A stretch of DNA of 5,337 nt from an uncultured Mollicutes bacterium (GTDB taxonomy: Bacteria > Bacillota_I > Bacilli_A > MAG-NZ), in assembly GCA_913064935.1 (NCBI GenBank), contig CAJYBF010000089.1, forward strand, positions 1-5,337. The letters run 5' to 3'. A model generated the notes under the pieces. The model was not told the DNA's origin, did no database searches, and worked only from the letters and a program-made list of their open reading frames with translations. A program made the position numbers and the translations under genes. How positions within the stretch are numbered: position 1 is the first letter of the stretch; the number at the start of each line of letters is the position of its first letter. Below, one piece after another: positions 1 to 5,337 of the stretch.

Positions 1-255
1 AAATATCTGTATATAAAAATCTGCATTCATATAAACACGATGTACCCCATTTACATATATACGAGCAGCAAAGTACGTAATTATCGAGGCTACTTTATGA
101 ATAACAACACTTGCTCTTCCATTAGCTATTGCTATATCAACATTCTTATTAGCCTTTAAAATTTTTATAGCTTCTATAGTACTTTTAGGAATATGATCAT
201 TTTTATAGTCATACAAAGTACCATCGATATCAAAGAATATTAATTTTTTTGTCAT
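1..255 (-). CDS. Cof-like HAD-superfamily hydrolase, N-terminal part (runs off left edge)
   Basis: Reading the minus strand from the ATG at 255 gives 85 codons with no stop before the window edge. The protein begins MTKKLIFFDIDGTLYDY, which holds HAD motif I: D9 would be the nucleophile and D11 the general acid/base in DIDGTL. Residues 41-47 (IAIANGR) align with HAD motif II, normally ATGR or SSGR in the Cof subfamily; here Asn45 stands where Ser/Thr is usual. YVNGV at 67-71 matches the 'NGA' step that follows in Cof proteins. Family members are cytosolic Mg-dependent phosphatases acting on sugar phosphates, flavin or other small phosphates; the substrate cannot be told. The start is supported by AAGGTGG at 261-267, 5 nt upstream. 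The cap domain and motifs III/IV lie outside the window. It is divergent from the RNase J gene. Confidence 0.88.
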   Translation of the reverse strand, partial: MTKKLIFFDIDGTLYDYKNDHIPKSTIEAIKILKANKNVDIAIANGRASVVIHKVASIITYFAARIYVNGVHRVYMNADFYIQIF

Positions 256-277
256 GTTTACCACCTTAATAATTTTT

Positions 278-308
278 ATATTACCATAGTTTGAGTTTAT
301 TGTTTCAA
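278..308 (-). promoter_or_regulatory. Promoter for the HAD hydrolase gene
   Basis: On the minus strand there is an extended -10, TGGTAATAT, with the hexamer TAATAT at 278-283 and the TG at 285-286. A TTGAAA -35-like hexamer lies at 303-308. The spacing is 19 bp, longer than ideal, which the extended -10 could offset. The transcript would start near 271, just upstream of the Shine-Dalgarno site at 261-267. Confidence 0.5.
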
Positions 309-326
309 TTTTATGGTTTTTTTCCT

Positions 327-342
327 TATAATGAACTATAAT
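327..342 (+). promoter_or_regulatory. Likely -10 region(s) for the RNase J gene
   Basis: Two perfect TATAAT hexamers occur in tandem on the plus strand, at 327-332 and 337-342, 38-53 nt before the start codon at 380. No good -35 is visible at 16-18 bp from either, so which one is used is uncertain. The region is shared with the divergent HAD promoter. Confidence 0.45.
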
Positions 343-367
343 AAGTAAAGTAAACAAAGAGCTTATG

Positions 368-374
368 AAAGGAG
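368..374 (+). promoter_or_regulatory. Shine-Dalgarno site that fixes the RNase J start
   Basis: AAAGGAG lies 5 nt before the ATG at 380. An in-frame ATG at 365 overlaps this site and has no Shine-Dalgarno of its own, so the start at 380 is preferred; the protein then begins MNINKNEVAVFALGG. Confidence 0.85.
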
Positions 375-379
375 TTTAT

Positions 380-2047
380 ATGAATATAAATAAAAATGAA
401 GTAGCAGTATTCGCTTTAGGTGGATTGTCTGAAGTTGGAAAAAATTGCTATGTAATACAATACCGAGATGAGATAATTGTTATCGACTGCGGAAGCCTTT
501 TTCCAGATGATAGTTTACTAGGAATAGATTTAGTTCTTCCTAGTGTGGACTATTTAGCTGCCAATCAAGATAAAATTGTCGGAGTATTCATCTCTCATGG
601 ATATGAAGATCACATAGGTGGTTTATCTTACTTGATAGATCAAGTTGATATCCCAGTGATTTATTCAAGTGGTCTTGCTAGCGGACTTATTAAAAGAAAA
701 GTTAATCAACAAAAATTGGGAAAAAAATTAAAAGATTTTGTTGAAGACGATGTAATAAAGTCGAAGTATTTCGAGGTAACATTCTACAGAACAAACCATT
801 CGATACCAGATTCTTTTGGTATCGCAATTAAAACACCAAATGGTAATATAATTCATTCTGGTGATTTTAAATTTGATTTCACACCTATTGGACCAATGAC
901 TAATTTCTCTAAGTTATCTAAAATAGCTGATGAAGGGATTTTATGTTTACTATCTGATAGCACAAATGCACTATTCCCTGGATTCACTAATAGTGAAAGA
1001 AATGTTAGGACAGGTATTAGAAATATATTTAATAAAATCGAAGGTAGAGTAATTGTAGCTTCTTTTGCTTCTAACGTTCACAGAGTACAACAAATCGTTG
1101 AAGCGAGTATAGATGTAGGAAGAAAAATCGCAATCTTCGGTAGAAGTATGGAAAACACAATTAAAATCGGTACCGAACTTAAATACGTGCATGCTCCGCA
1201 AGGAACATTCATGAACGCTAGAGAATTGAAAAATATTAGAAATGACCAAGTGACAATACTTTGTACTGGATCGCAAGGTGAACCATTAGCTGCTTTAAGT
1301 AGAATTGCCAATGGTACACATAGGGATATAAAAATAATACCTGGTGATACAGTAATCTTTTCATCAAGTCCTATTCCAGGAAACAAATACTCAATCAATA
1401 GAACAATAAACCAATTATTCAAACAAGGAGCTAATGTTATCACCAATTCTCCACTAACAGATACACATACCTCAGGGCATGCTGGTCAAGGTGAGCAACA
1501 ATTATTATTCGCTCTTACGCAACCTAAACATTTCATACCTATACATGGTGAGTATCATATGTTGTATGAACATGCTCAAACTGCGATGCAATGCGGAATT
1601 CCTAAGGATAATTGTCATATTGTTGATAATGGGGACGTTGTTGCTTTCACTAAAGATGGAGCTAGAAGAGCAGGGAAAGTCCACTCAGACGGTATTTATA
1701 TTAGTGGAACAAGAGTAAATGATATAAGTAATGCAATATTAAGACAAAGAAAATTATTAAGTGAAAATGGCATCTTAACTGTAGTAGTAACGATTGACGA
1801 AAAAAAGAAACAACTTATGGGTAAACCATTAGTAGTTTCTAGAGGTTTCATCTATATGAAAGACAATGAGCAATTAACAGACAAAATCAAAGTATTGTCT
1901 AGAGAATTAACAATTAAGTTTTTAAAAGACAAAGATAAACCTAAAATTGATAAATTAAAGAGTTCTCTATATGATGGAGTCTATAACTTAATTTATGAAG
2001 CAACTGAGAGAAAACCAATGATTATACCTGTTATAATGAGTGCCTAA
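380..2047 (+). CDS. rnj: Ribonuclease J (metallo-beta-lactamase/beta-CASP) with an altered metal-binding motif
   Basis: This 555-residue protein matches the usual RNase J length and layout: a metallo-beta-lactamase core, an inserted beta-CASP domain (about 205-350) and a C-terminal domain (about 440-555, ending KPMIIPVIM). RNase J is a cytosolic 5'-3' exonuclease and endonuclease for mRNA turnover and rRNA maturation in Firmicutes. Visible landmarks are ALGGLSEVGKN near the N terminus, NHSIPDS with H140, SGDFKFD with D162, LLSDSTNA, ASFASNVHR, FGRSM, TGSQGEP, SGHAGQ with H367 and IPIHGEY with H389. The oddity is the motif HGYEDH at 73-78: Tyr75 (TAT, 602-604) replaces the second His of the HxHxDH metal-binding motif (HGHEDH in B. 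subtilis J1). The other ligands are present. It may be a J2-like, weakly active or structural subunit, or an active variant. The gene appears monocistronic, with a hairpin terminator after its TAA stop. Confidence 0.95.
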   Translation: MNINKNEVAVFALGGLSEVGKNCYVIQYRDEIIVIDCGSLFPDDSLLGIDLVLPSVDYLAANQDKIVGVFISHGYEDHIGGLSYLIDQVDIPVIYSSGLASGLIKRKVNQQKLGKKLKDFVEDDVIKSKYFEVTFYRTNHSIPDSFGIAIKTPNGNIIHSGDFKFDFTPIGPMTNFSKLSKIADEGILCLLSDSTNALFPGFTNSERNVRTGIRNIFNKIEGRVIVASFASNVHRVQQIVEASIDVGRKIAIFGRSMENTIKIGTELKYVHAPQGTFMNARELKNIRNDQVTILCTGSQGEPLAALSRIANGTHRDIKIIPGDTVIFSSSPIPGNKYSINRTINQLFKQGANVITNSPLTDTHTSGHAGQGEQQLLFALTQPKHFIPIHGEYHMLYEHAQTAMQCGIPKDNCHIVDNGDVVAFTKDGARRAGKVHSDGIYISGTRVNDISNAILRQRKLLSENGILTVVVTIDEKKKQLMGKPLVVSRGFIYMKDNEQLTDKIKVLSRELTIKFLKDKDKPKIDKLKSSLYDGVYNLIYEATERKPMIIPVIMSA

Positions 2048-2588
2048 TATATTCAATAAATAAGTCATCAGTCCTGATGGCTTTTATTTTGAGTTTAGGC
2101 AAGTGGTTAAAATGAGTGCAACCTAGAACTAATAAATCAGCTTCGATATCATTAATATAATCTAAATCATATGCTTTATGGTTTTCGATAGCATTTATTA
2201 TGTCTTGACCATCAATTTTTAAACTAAAATTAATTGAAAAAGCATTCGATGTTATAGTTTTGTATGTTCCAATCAAAGCAACATTCTTGTCAGCAATATT
2301 TTTAAGTCTATCATTCACTACATCAATCACCGTTATTACAGGAAAACTGAATTCCATCTCTTTCACTACTGTACTAGCAGTAAAACACGCAACAATGAAT
2401 AAATCTATTTTTCTAAAATTATTAACTATTTTTTTTACATATGATTTTATTTCATGTTCGGACTTGCTACCATAAGGAAAGTTTTCTTTATCTGCCATAT
2501 AAAAAAAAGAATGATTCGGAAAGTTTGTAACTAACTTTTCAAAAATAGTTAGTCCTCCGATTCCCGAATCCATGACAATAATATTCAT
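2031..2588 (-). CDS. Compact, divergent glutamate/aspartate racemase-family protein (MurI-like)
   Basis: This 185-residue protein belongs to the cofactor-independent Asp/Glu racemase superfamily. DSGIGGLT (7-14), FPYG (37-40), AC68FTAS, IGTYKTITSNAF (106-117) and LGC157THF match MurI landmarks in order, including both catalytic Cys and the His after the second. MurI makes D-glutamate for peptidoglycan and is usually about 265 residues. Here the stretch between SNAF and LGCTH is about 25-30 residues shorter than usual, and only 26 residues follow CTH instead of about 80. The Asn of the usual ACNTA is Phe69. The start ATG has AAAGGGT at 2594-2600, 5 nt upstream. It lies 15 nt after the exonuclease gene, so the two probably share one transcript. 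Its 3' end overlaps the convergent RNase J gene by 17 bp. It could be a reduced racemase, a relative with another substrate, or a decaying gene; the frame is intact. Confidence 0.78.
   Translation of the reverse strand: MNIIVMDSGIGGLTIFEKLVTNFPNHSFFYMADKENFPYGSKSEHEIKSYVKKIVNNFRKIDLFIVACFTASTVVKEMEFSFPVITVIDVVNDRLKNIADKNVALIGTYKTITSNAFSINFSLKIDGQDIINAIENHKAYDLDYINDIEADLLVLGCTHFNHLPKLKIKAIRTDDLFIEYIRHSL
2063..2090 (+). terminator. Rho-independent terminator after the RNase J gene
   Basis: AGTCATCA (2063-2070) pairs with TGATGGCT (2075-2082) across a four-base loop, GTCC, with one G-T pair. A T-rich run (TTTTATTTT to 2090) follows. It starts 16 nt after the RNase J stop. The hairpin lies inside the 3' coding end of the convergent racemase-like gene, so the same DNA serves as plus-strand terminator and minus-strand codons. 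Confidence 0.75.
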
Positions 2589-2603
2589 TTTTCACCCTTT
2601 AAA

Positions 2604-3470
2604 TTATATTGAAGCTTCTTTTCTATTATTACAAACCTCAATAAATTGATGGTATATTAATCTAGTTATTTGTGCATCCTCTAATGCATTATGGTTTTGC
2701 TTATCTATTTCAAATCCGTAAGACTCATAACACCTAAATAGACCTATGTCATTTTTTAAATTATAGTAGTTCTTGTGAAGTTGTAGTAAGTTAACAAATC
2801 TTTCTCTAGGTGTAACCAATTCGAATTTATTTATCTCTGCAAATTCTTTGAGAGCTATAATATCATTTTTCCCCCAAACTACAATGATTGGATCATATTT
2901 ATCTACAAACTCTTTTAGTTTATTTTGATAATCAAGTGGACTAATCCCACCATCGACTTGTTCTTGAGTTATCCCAAGGAATTTCATAGTCCTTTTTGTA
3001 ACTTTAGGGAATTTTGTCGGCGTTATAAAGTCACATTCATCTTCTACTACAACACCATCGCTATCTTCAACTACGATACCAGATTGAATTATCTCTTGAA
3101 CAAAGTTACTAGTTTTATAGTATGGATGCATAGATAACTCTAGATCTAAAAACATTCTATATGTTTTCTTTTCAATTAAATCTCTTATCCCTTCTTGAAC
3201 TACAGATATATCATAATACACTACTTGTTTTCTATGTCTTTGCATTATTATCTTGATAAAGTGATCAACTTGATATGTTTTGAACTTATCTATAACTCGA
3301 AAGTCATCACTTGCTTGAAAAGAGATAAATCTACCTTTCACAAGATATCGACCAAATCTTTTCATTAGGTTTCTTTGCAAGTAAAAATACATTACACGAT
3401 TCTCAACTTGTAATGAAATTAATCTCTTTTTTATATATATTTTTTTTATCGGTCCAGTAATTATGCTCAT
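2604..3470 (-). CDS. DEDDh 3'-5' exonuclease (DnaQ/RNase T superfamily) with an extra N-terminal domain
   Basis: The 288-residue product has a C-terminal exonuclease domain from about residue 103. Exo I is MFLDLELS (D109, E111), Exo II is VVWGKND (D203) and Exo III is NHNALEDA (H260, D265), the pattern of the DEDDh class that removes nucleotides from 3' ends with two metal ions. LGITQEQVDGG (165-175) is also typical of DnaQ-like and KapD-like enzymes. The first 100 residues (ITGPIKKIYIKKRLISLQV onward) are basic and beta-rich, possibly an OB-like nucleic-acid-binding module; I do not recognise it firmly. I chose the ATG at 3470. An in-frame TTG at 3500 sits at the predicted transcription start and has no Shine-Dalgarno site. 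The ribosome site of the ATG is itself weak (GAGAAAG). The gene leads an operon with the racemase-like gene 15 nt downstream. Substrate, RNA or DNA, is not determined. Confidence 0.85.
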   Translation of the reverse strand: MSIITGPIKKIYIKKRLISLQVENRVMYFYLQRNLMKRFGRYLVKGRFISFQASDDFRVIDKFKTYQVDHFIKIIMQRHRKQVVYYDISVVQEGIRDLIEKKTYRMFLDLELSMHPYYKTSNFVQEIIQSGIVVEDSDGVVVEDECDFITPTKFPKVTKRTMKFLGITQEQVDGGISPLDYQNKLKEFVDKYDPIIVVWGKNDIIALKEFAEINKFELVTPRERFVNLLQLHKNYYNLKNDIGLFRCYESYGFEIDKQNHNALEDAQITRLIYHQFIEVCNNRKEASI

Positions 3471-3505
3471 TTTATACGCTTTCTCTTTTAAAGATTTCAA
3501 TAATT

Positions 3506-3533
3506 ATTATATCATACTTTTATTATAAGTAAA
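3506..3533 (-). promoter_or_regulatory. Promoter of the exonuclease-racemase operon
   Basis: On the minus strand a perfect extended -10, TGATATAAT, has its TATAAT at 3506-3511 and TG at 3513-3514. TTTACT (four of six consensus bases) is at 3528-3533 with 16 bp spacing. Transcription would start near 3499, leaving a leader of about 29 nt before the ATG at 3470 and excluding the upstream TTG as a start. Confidence 0.68.
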
Positions 3534-3572
3534 AAAGCAATAAAAATTGGATTGTGTAAAATGAACGTGGGA

Positions 3573-3601
3573 TAGAAAAAGTAAAAGGAACCCTTTATAA
3601 T
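3573..3601 (+). promoter_or_regulatory. Promoter of the IS transposase
   Basis: TAGAAA at 3573-3578 (four of six -35 consensus bases) and TATAAT at 3596-3601 are 17 bp apart. Transcription would begin near 3608. The -10 lies inside the left arm of the hairpin at 3591-3633, so transcripts from this promoter lack that arm. Confidence 0.5.
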
Positions 3602-3633
3602 GTTAAGTGATGAAACCAGACGTTATAGAAGGG
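3591..3633 (+). repeat. Inverted repeat spanning the transposase start region
   Basis: CCCTTTATAATG (3591-3602) pairs with CGTTATAGAAGGG (3621-3633): 12 pairs including one T-G pair, with a single bulged G at 3628 and an 18-nt loop. The right arm contains AGAAGGGA (3627-3634), the likely Shine-Dalgarno site for the ATG at 3646. The loop contains the alternative GTG (3607) and ATG (3610). In a transcript entering from outside the IS this hairpin would hide the ribosome site. Confidence 0.6.
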
Positions 3634-3645
3634 ACTCCCACCAAT

Positions 3646-5001
3646 ATGTTAGCACAAAAATACATAGAACATGTAAAGAAATTGGTAGAAAGACACTTAA
3701 CTAATCATTTCCAGATTCCCAAATACACCTCTACGATTCCGTATATCTCCTTGATTGATACATTTGGAAACACTTTTTATGAAATACAAAGAGATGCTTT
3801 AATTGCTTACTTAGAGGAAATAGATAAGGAATTTCGTAACTCTTTGAATAGAACTAAGAAATATCACGTGAAGAAAAATGAGAATCGTAGTCTTACTACT
3901 CGTTTCGGTAATATCAGATTTAAGCGTACTGTATACGTGCATAGAGGTACAGGAAATACTTATATACATGTTGATAGATCATTAGGGCTAGTTAAGTATG
4001 ACTTATACGATCCTGATGTTAAGTCATTGCTTCTTGAGTACGCAACCGAGTACGGTGATGCTAGGGCTGCTAGAATAGTAACTGACTTAATCAATAAAAG
4101 TTCAAATCATTCTATTCACATCTCAAGACAATTCGTTAGATATGTCATCATAACTTCTAAGCTGTCTATTCCTAAAGTAGTTATCAAAAAAGATGTTGAT
4201 ATATTATATGTAATGGCCGACGAAAAATATATTCATACCCAAGGAAACAGTAATACAGATATTATGGCTAAACACGTAGTAATATTTGATGGATACCACC
4301 ACACAAAAGATAAAAGGGTAGAACTAACTAGTAAACACGGGTTGGTTCATATCGGAAAGGGAATAGTTATTAAATTATTAAACTATATTAACTCAGCGTA
4401 TAATGTTGATAAATTAAAAACTGTGTATGTGATGGGAGATGGTGCCTCTTGGATTAAAACACTAAGAGAAAATTTATCATTTGGAGGAAACGAAACTATA
4501 TATGCTTTAGATAAGTTCCACTTCAAACAAGCTTTAAGACATATATCACCTAATGAAGACCTTATGGATATTCTTAAAAATTATATATTAAATGACTACA
4601 TAAAAGAATTCAATATAGTCATAGAATCCCTAATACAAACGAATCAACATAGGGAAGAAACGTTGAACAAAAAAAGATATTATTTACTCAATCATAAGAA
4701 GGCTATACAGCACACTTATAATCATCGATTGAGCTGTTGTATGGAGTCACAAATATCACATAATATCGCAGACTTATTTTCTTCTAGACCTAAAGGCTAC
4801 AGCCCTAAGAGTCTTATGAAGCGGTTAGATTTAAGAATGCTATTCAAAAACAAAATCAATATTCGAGAACTCTATTTCAATAATCTTCATTCTAACGTAA
4901 CTATAGATTTGAATAAATCATCATTTGACATATTGATATTTGATATTACTAGGGAAGAGGTGTTTCATAATCTTCTTCATCTTAATTTTATCACTAAATA
5001 A
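3646..5001 (+). CDS. ISLre2-family transposase (UPF0236), apparently intact
   Basis: The product has 451 residues from the ATG at 3646, within the family's usual range of about 440-500. Conserved blocks seen are LIDTFGNTFYEIQRDAL and a FGNIRFKRTVY segment in the N-terminal third, then MADEKYIH (D192), MGDGASWIK (D265) and CCMESQISH (E367) with the following SSRPKGYS signature. D192, D265 and E367 are the best candidates for the DDE triad that catalyses DNA strand cleavage and transfer. ALDKFHFKQA between the second and third blocks is also typical. I chose 3646 because AGAAGGGA (3627-3634) precedes it by 11 nt and the predicted transcript starts near 3608. In-frame GTG at 3607 and ATG at 3610 would add 13 or 12 residues but would be almost leaderless; AAAAGGAA at 3583-3590 is 19 nt from 3610. 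No frameshift or stop is seen, so it may be active if the ends are functional. Confidence 0.92.
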   Translation: MLAQKYIEHVKKLVERHLTNHFQIPKYTSTIPYISLIDTFGNTFYEIQRDALIAYLEEIDKEFRNSLNRTKKYHVKKNENRSLTTRFGNIRFKRTVYVHRGTGNTYIHVDRSLGLVKYDLYDPDVKSLLLEYATEYGDARAARIVTDLINKSSNHSIHISRQFVRYVIITSKLSIPKVVIKKDVDILYVMADEKYIHTQGNSNTDIMAKHVVIFDGYHHTKDKRVELTSKHGLVHIGKGIVIKLLNYINSAYNVDKLKTVYVMGDGASWIKTLRENLSFGGNETIYALDKFHFKQALRHISPNEDLMDILKNYILNDYIKEFNIVIESLIQTNQHREETLNKKRYYLLNHKKAIQHTYNHRLSCCMESQISHNIADLFSSRPKGYSPKSLMKRLDLRMLFKNKINIRELYFNNLHSNVTIDLNKSSFDILIFDITREEVFHNLLHLNFITK

Positions 5002-5028
5002 GATCAAAAATTTAATTAGAAATTGGGA

Positions 5029-5127
5029 CCAAGCAAGAAGTAAGAATTCCGGAACCGATGCTATTCTGAGAAGGCTAACTATATTTGGAATGGTATACCA
5101 ATTATGTATTTTTGTATTATCTGTCAT
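5029..5127 (-). pseudogene. 5' remnant of a CDP-alcohol phosphatidyltransferase gene (PgsA-like), cut by the IS
   Basis: From the ATG at 5127 the minus strand encodes MTDNTKIHNWYTIPNIVSLLR and on to Trp33. The segment IPNIVSLLRIASVP followed by FLLLAW is the hallmark N-terminal start of PgsA-type enzymes (usually IPNxLTLLRxxLIPxF), leading into the first membrane helix. These integral membrane enzymes make phosphatidylglycerol phosphate or related lipids. After Trp33 the similarity ends, and the frame continues as antisense of the transposase to a stop near 4921. The catalytic motif (DGxxAR...GxxxDxxxD) and the remaining helices are missing, and they are not found beyond the left end of the IS. 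The gene lies 25 nt after the lyase gene on the same strand, so it was likely co-transcribed. The Shine-Dalgarno site is weak (GAG at 5135-5137). The family call rests on one short block. Confidence 0.72.
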
Positions 5128-5152
5128 AAAATTACTCAATCTCTAAAGTTGA

Positions 5153-5337
5153 TTAAACTAATGCCCCAATCAATTTCTCAACTTCTTCTAATATTTCGCA
5201 AGATTTCACTAATTCCTTCATTGCTGTATGATCGGAATAAAGTGGTCGATCTATGTCATGAAAATCAACATATTTCCGTATTATTTCTTTCGCTTTAGTT
5301 ACACCCTTGCCAAATTTATACTCACGGAAATCAAGTG
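5153..5337 (-). CDS. hutH: Histidine/aromatic amino acid ammonia-lyase, C-terminal part (runs off right edge)
   Basis: The frame is open from the right edge (first full codon at 5335) through 60 codons to a TAA at 5153-5155. It begins LDFREYKFGKG, followed by an IIRKYV block and DRPLYSD. This resembles the C-terminal tail of HutH-type lyases, with LDFR, GKG..A...IR and DR.LYPD blocks. HutH is a cytosolic enzyme that removes ammonia from histidine to give urocanate, using an MIO cofactor formed from an Ala-Ser-Gly triplet far upstream of this tail and outside the window. The assignment is made from the tail only. It could equally be another member of the aromatic amino acid lyase family. The downstream PgsA-like gene starts 25 nt later on the same strand. 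Confidence 0.68.
   Translation of the reverse strand, partial: LDFREYKFGKGVTKAKEIIRKYVDFHDIDRPLYSDHTAMKELVKSCEILEEVEKLIGALV

Larger units (their letters stand above)
3549..5028 (+). mobile_element. ISLre2-family insertion sequence (right boundary uncertain)
   Basis: The element is defined by its ISLre2-type transposase. The left end is placed at 3549, where GGATTGTGTAAAATGAAC resembles the tip sequences of IS256-like elements; this resemblance is from memory. No clean inverted copy is found on the right. The right limit is set by where the PgsA-like reading frame becomes recognisable (5029), so the true end lies between 5002 and about 5030. No target-site duplication could be identified. Lack of a right inverted repeat and of the remainder of the interrupted gene suggests that the right end was lost or the region rearranged. 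Confidence 0.6.

Noticed and set aside
971..1446. Two minus-strand open frames inside the RNase J gene
   Set aside because: They are antisense to a strongly conserved coding region, have no family features and no ribosome sites of note.
3471..3500. TTG at 3500 as a longer start for the exonuclease
   Set aside because: It coincides with the predicted transcription start below TATAAT (3506-3511) and has no Shine-Dalgarno site.
3600..3704. A short plus-strand frame starting at the ATG at 3600, with AAAAGGAA at a good distance (9 nt)
   Set aside because: It encodes only 34 residues with no resemblance to anything, in a different frame from the transposase. It is probably a by-product of the hairpin region; a leader peptide cannot be excluded.
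5132..5141. A near-inverted copy (GATTGAGTAA on the minus strand) of GATTGTGTAA at 3550-3559, which would give an IS of about 1.6 kb
   Set aside because: The size would suit the family, but the match is only 9 of 10 bases in A+T-rich DNA, extends poorly, has no target duplication, and would place the PgsA-like start inside the IS. Chance is more likely, though not excluded.
4940..5298. Plus-strand open frames over 4940-5146 and 5104-5298
   Set aside because: They are antisense to the PgsA-like remnant and the lyase tail, which have recognisable family motifs on the minus strand.
1..5337. tRNA, rRNA, riboswitch, CRISPR array or replication origin
   Set aside because: No cloverleaf, repeat-spacer pattern, leader structure or iterated binding boxes could be seen on reading both strands. 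All intergenic gaps are under 150 bases.

Overview
The window is A+T-rich bacterial DNA, roughly two thirds A+T by eye. All five visible stop codons of intact frames are TAA, Trp is written TGG, and no gene needs TGA as a sense codon, so the standard bacterial code fits. Strong Shine-Dalgarno sites (AAGGTGG, AAAGGAG, AAAGGG), extended -10 promoters, an RNase J and an ISLre2-type transposase suggest a low-GC Firmicutes or Tenericutes-like host, for example around the Acholeplasma/Izemoplasma/Haloplasma part of Bacilli. The lineage is an inference; no rRNA or other marker is present.

Layout, left to right. 1-255 (minus): N-terminal 85 codons of a Cof-like HAD hydrolase that runs off the left edge. 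256-379: divergent promoter region. 380-2047 (plus): full-length RNase J, followed by a hairpin terminator. 2031-2588 and 2604-3470 (both minus): a two-gene operon, transcribed as a DEDDh exonuclease with an extra N-terminal domain, then a compact glutamate/aspartate racemase-family protein. The racemase gene converges on the RNase J gene and overlaps it by 17 bp. 3549 to about 5028: an ISLre2-family insertion sequence with an apparently intact DDE transposase on the plus strand. 5029-5127 (minus): the first 33 codons of a CDP-alcohol phosphatidyltransferase (PgsA-like) gene, cut off by the IS. 5153-5337 (minus): the last 60 codons of a histidine/aromatic amino acid ammonia-lyase, which runs off the right edge.

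The host genes are housekeeping or metabolic: RNA turnover, nucleic-acid trimming, amino-acid racemisation, phospholipid synthesis and histidine breakdown. The right third was reshaped by the IS. The rest of the PgsA-like gene is absent on the other side of the element, so the insertion was probably accompanied by a deletion or rearrangement. I do not see a clear new defence or mobile system. The most notable points are residue-level. The RNase J has Tyr in place of the second His of its metal-binding HxHxDH motif. The racemase has lost about 80 residues and the Asn beside its first catalytic Cys. The IS has a hairpin over its transposase start that looks built to block translation of read-through transcripts.
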